Assembly: GCA_020063565.1 (NCBI GenBank)
Contig: JAICDB010000004.1
Coordinates: 124,001-188,000, forward strand
From: Clostridiales bacterium
Lineage (GTDB): Bacteria > Bacillota > DSM-16504 > Desulfitibacterales > JAICDB01
DNA: 64,000 nt
Direction: 5' to 3'
Positions 18,808-28,576 of the stretch are shown here, piece after piece. A model generated the notes under the pieces. The model was not told where the DNA came from. It did no database searches and saw only the letters and a list, made by a program, of their open reading frames with translations. The number at the start of each line of letters is the position of its first letter. The stretch's first letter is position 1. A program made the position numbers and the translations under genes.

Positions 18808-20184
18808 GTGGTTCGACTTATGAACTGGAGAGATAAAAAGGTTTTAGTAATAGGAATGGCGCGCAGTGGTGTCGCAGTAGCTGAAGTACTTGCAGCTAAA
18901 GGGAGTCAAGTTACTATCTGCGATAAAAAAGATGAAAGAGAACTGAAGGACTTAATTACAAAAATGTCAGGAAAAGGTATAAATGTAATTGCAGGAAAAT
19001 ATCCTGAAGTAACAGGCGAAAAATTTAATCTTGTTATTCCAAGTCCCGGAGTACCACTGGATATTCCTCCCATTCAACAAGCCTATGGGGATAAAAGTAT
19101 TTACGTTTGGAGTGAAATCGAACTAGCTTATCGGATGTCACAAGGCGAAATAGTGGCAGTTACAGGAACAAACGGCAAAACTACCACTACCTCGCTAATA
19201 GGTCAAATGTTTTCTGATGCCGGAATGCCTACAATAGTTGCCGGTAACATAGGTAAACCTTTGGTGCGGGAAATTCAAAATTCTACCCCCGAACATCGAA
19301 TAATTGTTGAAGTCAGTAGCTTTCAACTGGAAACAATACATAATTTCAGGCCCAAGGTTGCTGTGTTCTTAAACTTAACACCCGATCATCTTGACCGGCA
19401 TAAGACCTTTAACAAGTACAAAAGGTGTAAAATGAATATTTTTAAAAACCAAGAGAAAGATGATTGGGCCGTCCTTAACTATGATGACCTACAAGTAAGG
19501 GAAATGAAAAAAGAGATTAATTCCAAAGCAATGTATTTTAGTCAGAAGGAAGAACCTTCTCCAGGTGTTTACATTAAAGATGATCAAGTTATTGTGGACT
19601 GGGGAACTAAAAAAGACATAATTTGCCCTGTTGAACATATTAAATTAAGGGGAAGCCATAACCTGGAAAATTGTTTGGCTGCCATAGCTGCCGGGGTAGT
19701 CTTAAATCTTCCCAAAGAGTCAGTAGCCCATACATTGCATACCTTTGCAGGTGTTGAGCATCGTTTAGAGTATGTAAGAGAAATCAATGGTGTAACCTTT
19801 GTAAATGATTCTAAAGGTACAAATCCGGAAGCGTCCTTAAAAGCGCTAGAAGCTTATAGTGATAAACCCATAATACTTTTGGCAGGCGGAATGGATAAAG
19901 GGAGTGACTTTTCACTTTTTGCAGAGGCAATACAAAAAGGTGTTAAAAATCTGATTTTGTTGGGTGAGACTGCTCCTAAAATAGCTGTTGCTGTAGAGAA
20001 GATAGGTTTTAAAGACTATTATTATGTAAAAACTTTAAAAGAAGCAGTACATAAAGCATGGGAGTTGGCTTGCCCAGGAGATGTTATATTGCTTTCACCG
20101 GCTTGCGCCAGCTGGGATATGTTTAAAAGCTATGAGGAAAGGGGCGAGTTGTTTAAAGCAGTTGTGAACTCTTTAGGGGGGTAG
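18808..20184 (+). CDS. murD: UDP-MurNAc-L-Ala:D-Glu ligase
   Basis: VTGTNGKTTTTSLIG, LSPACASWDMFKSYEERGELF; true start possibly ATG 18820. Confidence 0.94.
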   Translation: MVRLMNWRDKKVLVIGMARSGVAVAEVLAAKGSQVTICDKKDERELKDLITKMSGKGINVIAGKYPEVTGEKFNLVIPSPGVPLDIPPIQQAYGDKSIYVWSEIELAYRMSQGEIVAVTGTNGKTTTTSLIGQMFSDAGMPTIVAGNIGKPLVREIQNSTPEHRIIVEVSSFQLETIHNFRPKVAVFLNLTPDHLDRHKTFNKYKRCKMNIFKNQEKDDWAVLNYDDLQVREMKKEINSKAMYFSQKEEPSPGVYIKDDQVIVDWGTKKDIICPVEHIKLRGSHNLENCLAAIAAGVVLNLPKESVAHTLHTFAGVEHRLEYVREINGVTFVNDSKGTNPEASLKALEAYSDKPIILLAGGMDKGSDFSLFAEAIQKGVKNLILLGETAPKIAVAVEKIGFKDYYYVKTLKEAVHKAWELACPGDVILLSPACASWDMFKSYEERGELFKAVVNSLGG

Positions 20185-20187
20185 TTC

Positions 20188-21279
20188 ATGGCAAGCAAGA
20201 AATCTTCTACTGATTTTATTTTCTTTTTTTTAGTTATTGTACTTTTAAGTATAGGAGTTATTATGGTTTTTAGTTCCAGCGCCTATACTGCTGCCAGGGA
20301 TTTGGGAGATCCCTACTATTACGTCAGAAGGCAGCTTATTTGGGCTACACTGGGGCTAATTGGAATGTTTATAGCTTCAAAGGTTGACTTACAATGGCTG
20401 AAAAGCATGTCAAATATCATACTGCTAGGTTCGTTAATTTTACTGGTACTTGTTTTAATAATTGGTTCTACCAGAGGAGGTGCCAGTCGCTGGATCGGAA
20501 TAGGCTCCCTTTCTTTCCAGCCTTCTGAAGTTATTAAATTAGCAATGGTAATATATATGGCAAAAAGTTTGAGTGTAAACAGTTATAAGTTAAAAAGTTT
20601 TACAAAGGGATTGTTTCCGTATTTAGCTTTAATTGGTTTGGTATGTTTACTCATTTTAGCTCAACCTGATCTGGGAACGGCTGTTGCTGTAGCCGGCACA
20701 TCATATCTCTTATTGGCAGTTGCAGGTGCCAGGGGAAGCCACCTTTTTGTATTGGCTTTAAGCGGTGTGGGTGCAGTGATTGCTGCAATTCTTTTGGAAC
20801 CTTATCGGTTAAGAAGATTTACAGCCTTTTTAGATCCCTATGCAGACCCAATCGGAGCAGGCTTTCAAACTATCCAATCGCTGTTGGCATTGGGCTCGGG
20901 AGGACTTTTCGGGGTTGGTTTAGCAAGGGGAGTGCAAAAATGTTATTATATCCCCGAAAGACATACTGATTTTATCTACGCTGTGTTAGGTGAAGAATTG
21001 GGGTTTATAGGTGCAGCATTTGTATTACTGGTATTTTTGTTTTTTGTGTGGAGAGGCTTTAAAATAGCTGTTTCAACCCACGATTCTTTTATGTCCCTAC
21101 TGGCAGCCGGAATTACCATAATGATAACTTTACAGGCTGTAATTAATATAGGAGTTGTAACAGGTTCAATGCCCGTTACCGGGATTACGCTGCCATTTAT
21201 AAGCTATGGTGGTTCTTCCCTTGTATTTACATTGGTTGGAGTGGGGCTAGTTCTTAATGTTTCACGCTATAGTTCCTAA
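20188..21279 (+). CDS. FtsW/SpoVE family lipid II polymerase
   Basis: SEDS protein; FQPSEVIKLAMVIYMAKSL, GITLPFISYGGSSL. Confidence 0.92.
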   Translation: MASKKSSTDFIFFFLVIVLLSIGVIMVFSSSAYTAARDLGDPYYYVRRQLIWATLGLIGMFIASKVDLQWLKSMSNIILLGSLILLVLVLIIGSTRGGASRWIGIGSLSFQPSEVIKLAMVIYMAKSLSVNSYKLKSFTKGLFPYLALIGLVCLLILAQPDLGTAVAVAGTSYLLLAVAGARGSHLFVLALSGVGAVIAAILLEPYRLRRFTAFLDPYADPIGAGFQTIQSLLALGSGGLFGVGLARGVQKCYYIPERHTDFIYAVLGEELGFIGAAFVLLVFLFFVWRGFKIAVSTHDSFMSLLAAGITIMITLQAVINIGVVTGSMPVTGITLPFISYGGSSLVFTLVGVGLVLNVSRYSS

Positions 21280-21290
21280 ACCGGAAGTAG

Positions 21291-22406
21291 GTGTTAGTTA
21301 TGAAAGTTATTTTAAGTGGTGGAGGTACCGGTGGCCATATTTATCCAGCTTTAGCCATCGGTACTTTACTTAAAGAGAGATATCCGGAAACGAAAATTTT
21401 ATATGTTGGCACTGCAAATGGTCTTGAAGCAAGTATAGTACCGAAAGAAGGTATAGATTTTGCAACGGTGACTGTTGAGGGGTTGCCAAGAAGACTATCA
21501 CCTAAGGGAGTAAAAGTTTTGTTAAAGCTCCTCAAGGGATCCTGGCAGTCAAGACAAATCTTAAGGAAATTTTGTCCGGATATTATAGTGGCTACAGGCG
21601 GCTATGTCTGTGGGCCGATTTCCTATTTGGCAGCAAGACAGGGTGTCAAACTGGTCTTGCATGAACAAAATGCCCTGCCGGGCCTTACAAATCGCTTGCT
21701 TTCTAAAAAAGCTGATCTTATCTGTACGACATTTAAGGAGTCAATACAATATTTTCCGCAGGCAAAAAATGTAGTTCTGACGGGTCTTCCCATCCGTCAG
21801 CAGATAATTGAAACCTCAAGGGATGCAGGGGCAAGAGCACTGGGTATAGATCCAGAAAAATTTATTATCCTGGTTACCGGGGGTAGCAGGGGAGCAAAAA
21901 GATTAAATGATGCAATGTTGGAAGTAATAAAATATTTTACAAACAAAACACATTTCCACATTATACATATAACCGGTAATGCAGGTTATGAGGATTTTAT
22001 CCGGGAACTGAAAAATCACGGGATAGATCATGAAGCTATAGGAAATATTACCATAAAACCCTATTTGCATGGAATGCATTATGCACTGGCGTGTGCCAAC
22101 GTTGTTGTTGGAAGGGCAGGGGCTACATTTATTTCTGAAATTACTGCAAAGGGGATACCTGCTATTTTAATCCCATATCCTTATGCTGCAGAAAATCACC
22201 AGCATGCAAATGCAATGTCACTTGTTAGGAACGGTGCGGCACTTATTATTAAGGATGACCAACTTACCGGACAAAAATTGCTCAGCACTTTAAAGGAACT
22301 TTTAAAAAATAATGATAAACTACAGGAAATGAAAACTAAGTCAAAAATGCTAGGTAAGCCTGATGCAGGGGAGAAGATAGTAAATTTAATAGAAAGCTTA
22401 CTTTAA
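21291..22406 (+). CDS. murG: UDP-GlcNAc:lipid I GlcNAc transferase
   Basis: ILSGGGTGGHIYPALAIG, VVGRAGATFISEITAKGIPAILIPYPYAAENHQ. Confidence 0.95.
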   Translation: MLVMKVILSGGGTGGHIYPALAIGTLLKERYPETKILYVGTANGLEASIVPKEGIDFATVTVEGLPRRLSPKGVKVLLKLLKGSWQSRQILRKFCPDIIVATGGYVCGPISYLAARQGVKLVLHEQNALPGLTNRLLSKKADLICTTFKESIQYFPQAKNVVLTGLPIRQQIIETSRDAGARALGIDPEKFIILVTGGSRGAKRLNDAMLEVIKYFTNKTHFHIIHITGNAGYEDFIRELKNHGIDHEAIGNITIKPYLHGMHYALACANVVVGRAGATFISEITAKGIPAILIPYPYAAENHQHANAMSLVRNGAALIIKDDQLTGQKLLSTLKELLKNNDKLQEMKTKSKMLGKPDAGEKIVNLIESLL

Positions 22407-22432
22407 GAGGATGTTCGAACATCCTCTTTAAG
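22402..22432. repeat. Collapsed copy of the dispersed element (copy B, palindrome)
   Basis: 24-nt perfect palindrome AAGAGGATGTTCGAACATCCTCTT (22405-22428) made of two right-type ends; overlaps the murG stop codon. Confidence 0.8.
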
Positions 22433-22573
22433 AAAAAATCAGAAATGATGAATTTCTTTTCTGCTTATTAAGGACAAGCTTTGTAACAACAAGACTACTA
22501 TGAGCATACTATGGGATTGTAATTGAGTGAAAACTAATAGTGGATGAAGTATAACCAGAGAGGAGTGTAACAG

Positions 22574-23947
22574 TTGGGAATACCAAATTGGGCTCATTTT
22601 GTTGGAATAGGTGGTGCAGGAATGAGCGCCATAGCCCAAATTTTACTGGAATCAGGATATAAAGTATCAGGATCAGATTTAAAAACTTCGGATGTTACTA
22701 AGAGACTTCAAAGGTATGGAGCTACAATTTATAAAGGCCATAGCAAAGATAATGTTAGAGAAGGAGTAGAAGGGGTAGTAATTTCTACCGCTATTCCCCT
22801 GGATAACGTGGAGGTGAAAGAAGCTTACCAAAGGGGAATTCCTGTCATCAAAAGAGCAGAAATGCTGGGACGGTTGATGAAACTTCAAAAGGGAATAGCA
22901 GTAGCAGGTGCCCATGGTAAAACGACTACAACTTCAATGATTTCTTTACTACTGGAAAAAGGTGGCTTTGACCCTACAGTTGTTGTAGGTGGAGAGGTTA
23001 ACGATATAGGTAGTAACGCAAAAAAGGGAGAAGGCGAATACTTGGTTGCAGAAGCTGATGAAAGCGATGGCTCCTTTTTACTCCTCGAACCTTTTATTGT
23101 TGTTGTAACTAATGTAGAAGACGATCATTTGGAAAATTATGGAACAATACGGGAAATTCAAAATGCCTTTAAAAAATTCATCAGGAAAGTTCCACAAGAG
23201 GGTAAAATTGTACTCTGTGTTGATGATTCTTTCCTAAAGACTTTAGTTAATGATTTTAAAAATAATGTAGTGACTTACGGGCTGGAGCACCCGGCAGATT
23301 TCATGGCAAAAGACGTTACTGTCAATAATGGGGGGACATCTGCAAAGGTTTTTTATAAAGAGCAATATCTTGGTGAGTTAAAGCTTTCTGTGCCTGGAAA
23401 GCATAATATATCCAATGCTTTGGCAGCAATTGCTGTTGGGCACGGTCTGGGATTAAGCTTTCAAGAAATGGCTGAAATACTGAAATCTTTCCGTGGTGTA
23501 AAGAGAAGATTTCAATTAATAGGTGAAAAATCAGGTATCAAAATAATAGATGATTATGCTCATCATCCTACGGAAATAAAGGCAACATTAAAAGCTGCCA
23601 GCGAAACTCATAACGGAAGGATTATAGCGGTCTTTCAGCCCCATCGTTACAGCAGAACCAAGCAGCTTTACAGAGAATTTGGAGAAGCATTTGAGGATGC
23701 CGATCAGGTTATTATAACATCTATCTACTCTGCAGGTGAAAAAGAAATACCAGGGGTTTCTGCAGAGAAAATTGCCCAAATAGCCCGTGAAAAAAAACCC
23801 GGCAAAAAGGTATTATATCTGCCTGACACTAACTCAATACTGAATTATTTACACGAAAATGTTCAAAGTCAAGATATGATTATAACTTTGGGGGCAGGAG
23901 ACATATGGAAAGTAGGAGTTCTATTTGCACAGAAACTGGGAGCTTAA
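22574..23947 (+). CDS. murC: UDP-MurNAc-L-alanine ligase
   Basis: HFVGIGGAGMSAIAQIL, AGAHGKTTTTSMIS, DDYAHHPTEI. Confidence 0.95.
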   Translation: MGIPNWAHFVGIGGAGMSAIAQILLESGYKVSGSDLKTSDVTKRLQRYGATIYKGHSKDNVREGVEGVVISTAIPLDNVEVKEAYQRGIPVIKRAEMLGRLMKLQKGIAVAGAHGKTTTTSMISLLLEKGGFDPTVVVGGEVNDIGSNAKKGEGEYLVAEADESDGSFLLLEPFIVVVTNVEDDHLENYGTIREIQNAFKKFIRKVPQEGKIVLCVDDSFLKTLVNDFKNNVVTYGLEHPADFMAKDVTVNNGGTSAKVFYKEQYLGELKLSVPGKHNISNALAAIAVGHGLGLSFQEMAEILKSFRGVKRRFQLIGEKSGIKIIDDYAHHPTEIKATLKAASETHNGRIIAVFQPHRYSRTKQLYREFGEAFEDADQVIITSIYSAGEKEIPGVSAEKIAQIAREKKPGKKVLYLPDTNSILNYLHENVQSQDMIITLGAGDIWKVGVLFAQKLGA

Positions 23948-24870
23948 AATTAAATGAAAATCTATTAAGTAATTTAGCGTTACAACTTGAAAAAAGAGGT
24001 TTTCAGGGTCAAATAAAGATTAAAGAACCTCTTAAATCCTATACAACCTGGAAAATTGGTGGTCCGGGTGATATTGTAGTATTTCCTGAAAAAGTGGAAG
24101 ATTTGACTGCTGCCATATGTTTTGCCAAGGATAAAAAACTTCCTGTAACTGTTCTGGGAAACGGTTCAAATGTTTTAATTAAAGATGGCGGTATTAGAGG
24201 CATTATCATAATAACAACAAGATTGCAGGAAGTCACTATTAATTCCACTACTTTAATTGCCGGAAGCGGTGTTAAATTGCCTAAATTGGCTCGGGTTGCA
24301 GCCAATAATTCATTGGCAGGATTGGAATTTACCGCCGGTATACCCGGTACCCTTGGGGGAGCAGTAGTAATGAATGCCGGAGCTCACGGCGGCAGTATCG
24401 GAAATTTGGTAACGAAAGTAGTTGCCATTGACACCGATTGCAATAAAAAGACATATCATAATCAGGAAATGATGTTTGGCTACAGATCCAGCATTTTAAA
24501 AAAGAGTTCGGAAGTTGTTGCAGAGGTAGAACTACAGCTCCGGCCCGGAAATAAGGATGAACTTCTTAATATTATGAAAGAGCATCTTAGAGCCAGAAAA
24601 GGTAAGCAACCATTGGAATATCCTAATGCAGGCAGTGTATTTAAAAATCCTTCTGAATTTGCTGCAGGCTATTTGATAGAAAAATCAGGTGGAAAGGAAA
24701 TGAGGTGCGGAGCAGCCCGGGTTTCTTCCAAACATGCAAATTTCATAGTCAACCTGGGAGGAGCAAAAGCAAGGGAAGTTTTAGAACTTATCGAGGAGGT
24801 GAGAAATAGGGTTTATAAAAAATTTGGCATCACTTTAGAGCTGGAAGTAGAGATACTGGGGGAAGACTGA
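23905..24870 (+). CDS. murB: UDP-MurNAc dehydrogenase
   Basis: YTTWKIGGPGDIVVFP, GSNVLIKDGGIRG, AGYLIEKSGGKEMRCGAARVSSKHANFI; overlaps murC by 43 nt. Confidence 0.94.
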   Translation: MESRSSICTETGSLKLNENLLSNLALQLEKRGFQGQIKIKEPLKSYTTWKIGGPGDIVVFPEKVEDLTAAICFAKDKKLPVTVLGNGSNVLIKDGGIRGIIIITTRLQEVTINSTTLIAGSGVKLPKLARVAANNSLAGLEFTAGIPGTLGGAVVMNAGAHGGSIGNLVTKVVAIDTDCNKKTYHNQEMMFGYRSSILKKSSEVVAEVELQLRPGNKDELLNIMKEHLRARKGKQPLEYPNAGSVFKNPSEFAAGYLIEKSGGKEMRCGAARVSSKHANFIVNLGGAKAREVLELIEEVRNRVYKKFGITLELEVEILGED

Positions 24871-25030
24871 CTCAAAGAGGATGTTCGAAAAGTCCGCGCG
24901 AAATCCACTTCGAATTTCTGCGTTGGCTTGGCTTCTGTGCTGCTCACGTAGTTTTTTGCTACGCTCCGCTGCTCGAAGCCTTCACCGCCTTGAACTTCTC
25001 GTGTCTCTCGTGCTCCTTTTCGAACACTCA
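24871..25030 (-). repeat. Full-length copy of dispersed element (copy C, inverted relative to copy A)
   Basis: Reverse complement reads gagtgttcgaaaaggagcacgagagacacgagaagttcaaggcgg...gcgcggacttttcgaacatcctc, roughly ten differences from copy A by eye. Confidence 0.87.
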
Positions 25031-25045
25031 GTTAAAAAGAGGTGA

Positions 25046-26326
25046 ATGCCTTTGGATAAATTGATTGTAATGGGGGGAACTAGATTAAAAGGTTCTATTT
25101 CTGTTAGCGGTGCAAAAAACGCGGTCCTTCCCATTATGGCAGCCGGTATACTAAATGATGGTGAAAGTATTATTCATAACGTACCCAATTTAGAGGATGT
25201 CAAAGTGATGATTAAAGTACTGGAAGCAGTTGGGGCTAAGGTTAAAAAGGAAGGTACTACATTAATTATTGACTCTTCTACTGTTAACTCTTATGAACTG
25301 TCGGATTCTCTGGTTAGGAAAATGAGAGCTTCAAACCTAGTTATGGGAGCGCTTGCTGCGAAATTTGGTACCTTTAAAACATTGTATCCCGGTGGTTGCA
25401 ATATAGGTTCAAGGCCAATTGATTTGCATCTTAAAGGTTTGGAAAGGCTAGGATTAAAAACCAGTGAAGGCCATGGCTATATAGAAGGCAAAAGTTCAGG
25501 ACTTGTGGGAAATTCTATTCACTTGGATTTTCCAAGTGTTGGAGCAACTGAAAATATTATGATGGCAGCCTGTATGGCAAAGGGTAAAACCATAATACGA
25601 AATGCTGCTAGAGAACCGGAAATTGTAGATTTACAAAACTTTTTGAACTCCATGGGCGCAAATGTTAAAGGAGCCGGTCTCGATGTTATAAAAATTGAGG
25701 GTGTAAAAAAATTGAAATCTTCACCTGTTGAACATACCGTAATACCTGATAGGATTGAAGCGGGAACCCATATGGTAGCTGCCGCAATCACAGGTGGAGA
25801 TGTTGAAATTAAAAATATCATTGTAGAGCATGTGGAACCGGTCATATCTAAGCTTCGTGAGTGCGGAGCCAGTATCTCGAATTATAATAACTGTGTACGG
25901 GTAACTGTTCCAGGGAGAATACGTGCAAATGATTTTAGAACCTTGCCTTATCCCGGTTTTCCCACTGATATGCAACCTCAAATCATGGCTTTGATGTCAC
26001 TGGCACAGGGAACTAGTGTCATATCTGAAAGCATATTTGATAATCGCTTTAAGCATGTAGATGAACTTCGGAGGATGGGAGCCGATATAAAAGTTGAAGG
26101 AAGGGTAGCCATAGTAACGGGTACTGAGAGACTTACAGGAGCATTTGTGGAGGCTACAGATTTACGAGCCGGTGCAGCACTTGTATTAGCCGGTTTAGCT
26201 GCGGAAGATGCCACCGTAATAGAAAATATCTACCATATAGACCGTGGTTATGATAATTTGGAGAAAAAATATAGTCAGTTAGGTGCGAAAATTATACGTG
26301 TGAGTAATTTAAATGGCAGCAATTAG
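25046..26326 (+). CDS. murA: UDP-GlcNAc 1-carboxyvinyltransferase
   Basis: GGTRLKGSISVSGAKNAVLPIMAAGIL, TLYPGGCNIGSRPIDLHLKGLE, FPTDMQPQ. Confidence 0.95.
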   Translation: MPLDKLIVMGGTRLKGSISVSGAKNAVLPIMAAGILNDGESIIHNVPNLEDVKVMIKVLEAVGAKVKKEGTTLIIDSSTVNSYELSDSLVRKMRASNLVMGALAAKFGTFKTLYPGGCNIGSRPIDLHLKGLERLGLKTSEGHGYIEGKSSGLVGNSIHLDFPSVGATENIMMAACMAKGKTIIRNAAREPEIVDLQNFLNSMGANVKGAGLDVIKIEGVKKLKSSPVEHTVIPDRIEAGTHMVAAAITGGDVEIKNIIVEHVEPVISKLRECGASISNYNNCVRVTVPGRIRANDFRTLPYPGFPTDMQPQIMALMSLAQGTSVISESIFDNRFKHVDELRRMGADIKVEGRVAIVTGTERLTGAFVEATDLRAGAALVLAGLAAEDATVIENIYHIDRGYDNLEKKYSQLGAKIIRVSNLNGSN

Positions 26327-26340
26327 AGGCTGCTTTTTTT
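26315..26340 (+). terminator. Putative terminator overlapping the murA stop codon
   Basis: GCAGC-aattagag-GCTGC followed by TTTTTTT. Confidence 0.55.
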
Positions 26341-26349
26341 AGTATTATA

Positions 26350-26378
26350 TTGGACGGGCTTTTTCTAAGTGTTATAAT
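26350..26378 (+). promoter_or_regulatory. SigA-type promoter upstream of ftsQ
   Basis: TTGGAC, 17-nt spacer, TATAAT. Confidence 0.6.
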
Positions 26379-26392
26379 ATACACATATTCAC

Positions 26393-27163
26393 ATGTTTGG
26401 GAGAGGTCTTAAGGTGGCATATAAACTGAAACAAACACGAAAATCCCTTACAATACAAACTACTATTTTTATTTTTGTTGTTATTTTAGCAATTTATCTT
26501 TTTCTACAATCTGATTTTTTTCTGCTACAAAAGGTTGAAGTTATTGGAAATCAAAATTTGAGTAAAGAAAAAATTGTTGAGCTGGCAGATCTGCCCCTGA
26601 AAAGTGATATGTTTTATCTGGATTTACAAAGAGCAGCCAGAAACCTTAAAATTCATCCCATGATTAAAGATGTACAAATTTATCGCAAATTACCTGACTC
26701 TGTTGTTATAAAAATTATGGAAAGAACCCCCCTAGCTCTTATACCTGACGCGGAAGGTTTCGTATTAATTGATGAGGAATTTATAGTTTTAAAAAAAGTT
26801 AAAGAAATATCCAAATTTAACTTACCTTTAATTACTGGAGTTATTGTGCCTAATGGAATTACTAATGGTCAAAGTGTAGATAATGAAAAGCTCCTGCTTG
26901 CTAAGCAGGTTATTGAAGCTACCTGGGATAAGGCACAAAATTATTTTTGTGAAATTAATTTAGCGCAGGAAGATAATATTAAAATGTATACATATGAAGG
27001 AATTGAAGTTCATTTTGGGGATTTATCTAACTTTGAACATAAATATCAGCTTTTTAAAAGTTTGTATAACGGTAAATCCGTTGAACAAAAATTAGCTGAT
27101 ATAGACTACATAGACGTAAGTTTTGAAGGATTACCGGTAATAAAATACAAAAATGGAAATTAG
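26393..27163 (+). CDS. ftsQ: FtsQ/DivIB cell division protein
   Basis: Single TM helix then POTRA-like VEVIGNQNLSKEKIVELADL...VVIKIMERTPLALI; position before ftsA. Confidence 0.88.
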   Translation: MFGRGLKVAYKLKQTRKSLTIQTTIFIFVVILAIYLFLQSDFFLLQKVEVIGNQNLSKEKIVELADLPLKSDMFYLDLQRAARNLKIHPMIKDVQIYRKLPDSVVIKIMERTPLALIPDAEGFVLIDEEFIVLKKVKEISKFNLPLITGVIVPNGITNGQSVDNEKLLLAKQVIEATWDKAQNYFCEINLAQEDNIKMYTYEGIEVHFGDLSNFEHKYQLFKSLYNGKSVEQKLADIDYIDVSFEGLPVIKYKNGN

Positions 27164-27283
27164 CATTTTTTGAAAAATATAGAAAAAACTATTTCTTAAA
27201 AGGAGGTTTTTTCTAGTTGTTGTTGAATTTTCAAATAGCGGGGCTATTTAATAGCAAAGCGTATTTAAGTCGGCCGGGGGTGC

Positions 27284-28525
27284 TTGACATTGCCAAAATC
27301 CGATGTAATAGTTGGTTTAGATATAGGTACCAGTAAAGTTGCAGCTATTGTAGGTGAAATTCATAATGAAGGAGATGGAATAAGGATTATAGGTGTTGGA
27401 GAAGCTCCTTCTTCCGGACTACGAAAAGGTGTAGTAGTGGATATGGATGGGACTGCAAAGGCAATCTCTGAAGCTGTAGCTACTGCAGAGCAAATGAGTG
27501 GAGTTAAAATAGAATCATGTCTGGTTGGTATTACCGGTACTCATATTTCTTCTATAATTAATAGGGGGGTTGTGGCGGTAGCTGATCAGGACGGAGAAAT
27601 AACTGTTGAAGATGCCAAAAGGGTTTTGGGAGCTGCCAAGGTAATAGCGCTTCCTCCAGATCGCAGGATAATTCATGTTTTACCTCGAGAATATATTGTG
27701 GATGGTTATGATGGGATAGTTGACCCTGTAGGCATGACAGGTTCCAGACTTGAAGTTGAAACTAATATTGTCACCGGAGCGGCTGCAGCAATACAAAATA
27801 CTTTAAAGGCGCTTGAGAGAGCCAATCTGCATGTTCAGGAACTTGTTTTAAATCCCTTGGCTTCTGCAGAGGCAGTACTGTTTCCGGCTGAAAGAGAACT
27901 AGCATCAATTGTTGTTGATATTGGAGGAGGGACTACTGGAATAGCTTTATTTGATAGCAATGGCTTATTTTATACTTCTGTGATACCGATAGGTGGAGAT
28001 CATGTCACAAGCGATCTGGCAGTAGGCTTAAGAACACCTTTAAGTCAGGCTGAAAAAATAAAAAAAGAGTACGGATGTGTTCTGGCTGATTTAATGCCGG
28101 ATGATGATTACATAAATATAACAAGTGTTGGCGGGCAAAATTCTAGGAGTGTTTCTCAAAAAACAATTGCCAGTATTATTCAGCCCAGAATGGAAGAAAT
28201 ATTGTCGCTGGTCAAGGAAGAAATTAAAAAATCTAGTTTTAAAGGACTAATTCCGGGCGGAGTAATATTAACAGGGGGCTGTTCATTGTTTCAAGGACTT
28301 GAACAGCTTGCCGCAGAAGAGCTGGGTATGCCTGTTAGGATAGGTTACCCCTATGATGTAGGGGGATTAAGTGATATTGTAAACTCAACTGCTTATGCAA
28401 CATGTATTGGACTCATCAAGTATGGTAAAAAACATGCAGTAGCGAAAGAAGCCGTCGCGACCAGTAATATTTCAGTTAAAGAGTGGTTGGAAAAAATAAA
28501 AATTTGGTTTAAAGACCTGTTTTAA
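27284..28525 (+). CDS. ftsA: Cell division protein FtsA
   Basis: VGLDIGTSKVAAIVGEI, VVDIGGGTTGIALF, GGVILTGGCSLFQGL. Confidence 0.95.
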   Translation: MTLPKSDVIVGLDIGTSKVAAIVGEIHNEGDGIRIIGVGEAPSSGLRKGVVVDMDGTAKAISEAVATAEQMSGVKIESCLVGITGTHISSIINRGVVAVADQDGEITVEDAKRVLGAAKVIALPPDRRIIHVLPREYIVDGYDGIVDPVGMTGSRLEVETNIVTGAAAAIQNTLKALERANLHVQELVLNPLASAEAVLFPAERELASIVVDIGGGTTGIALFDSNGLFYTSVIPIGGDHVTSDLAVGLRTPLSQAEKIKKEYGCVLADLMPDDDYINITSVGGQNSRSVSQKTIASIIQPRMEEILSLVKEEIKKSSFKGLIPGGVILTGGCSLFQGLEQLAAEELGMPVRIGYPYDVGGLSDIVNSTAYATCIGLIKYGKKHAVAKEAVATSNISVKEWLEKIKIWFKDLF

Positions 28526-28551
28526 AGTGAGTGTTCGAACATCCTTTTTAA
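28521..28551. repeat. Collapsed copy of the dispersed element (copy D)
   Basis: TTTAAAGTGAGTGTTCGAACATCCTTTTTAAAA: left-type end fused to right-type end through one TTCGAA, right after the ftsA stop. Confidence 0.75.
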
Positions 28552-28576
28552 AAGGTCATATTGAGGAGGGTTAATT

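Noticed and set aside
27233-27250. AAATAGC-ggg-GCTATTT hairpin upstream of ftsA
   Set aside because: Short stem without T run or conserved context visible; could be chance.
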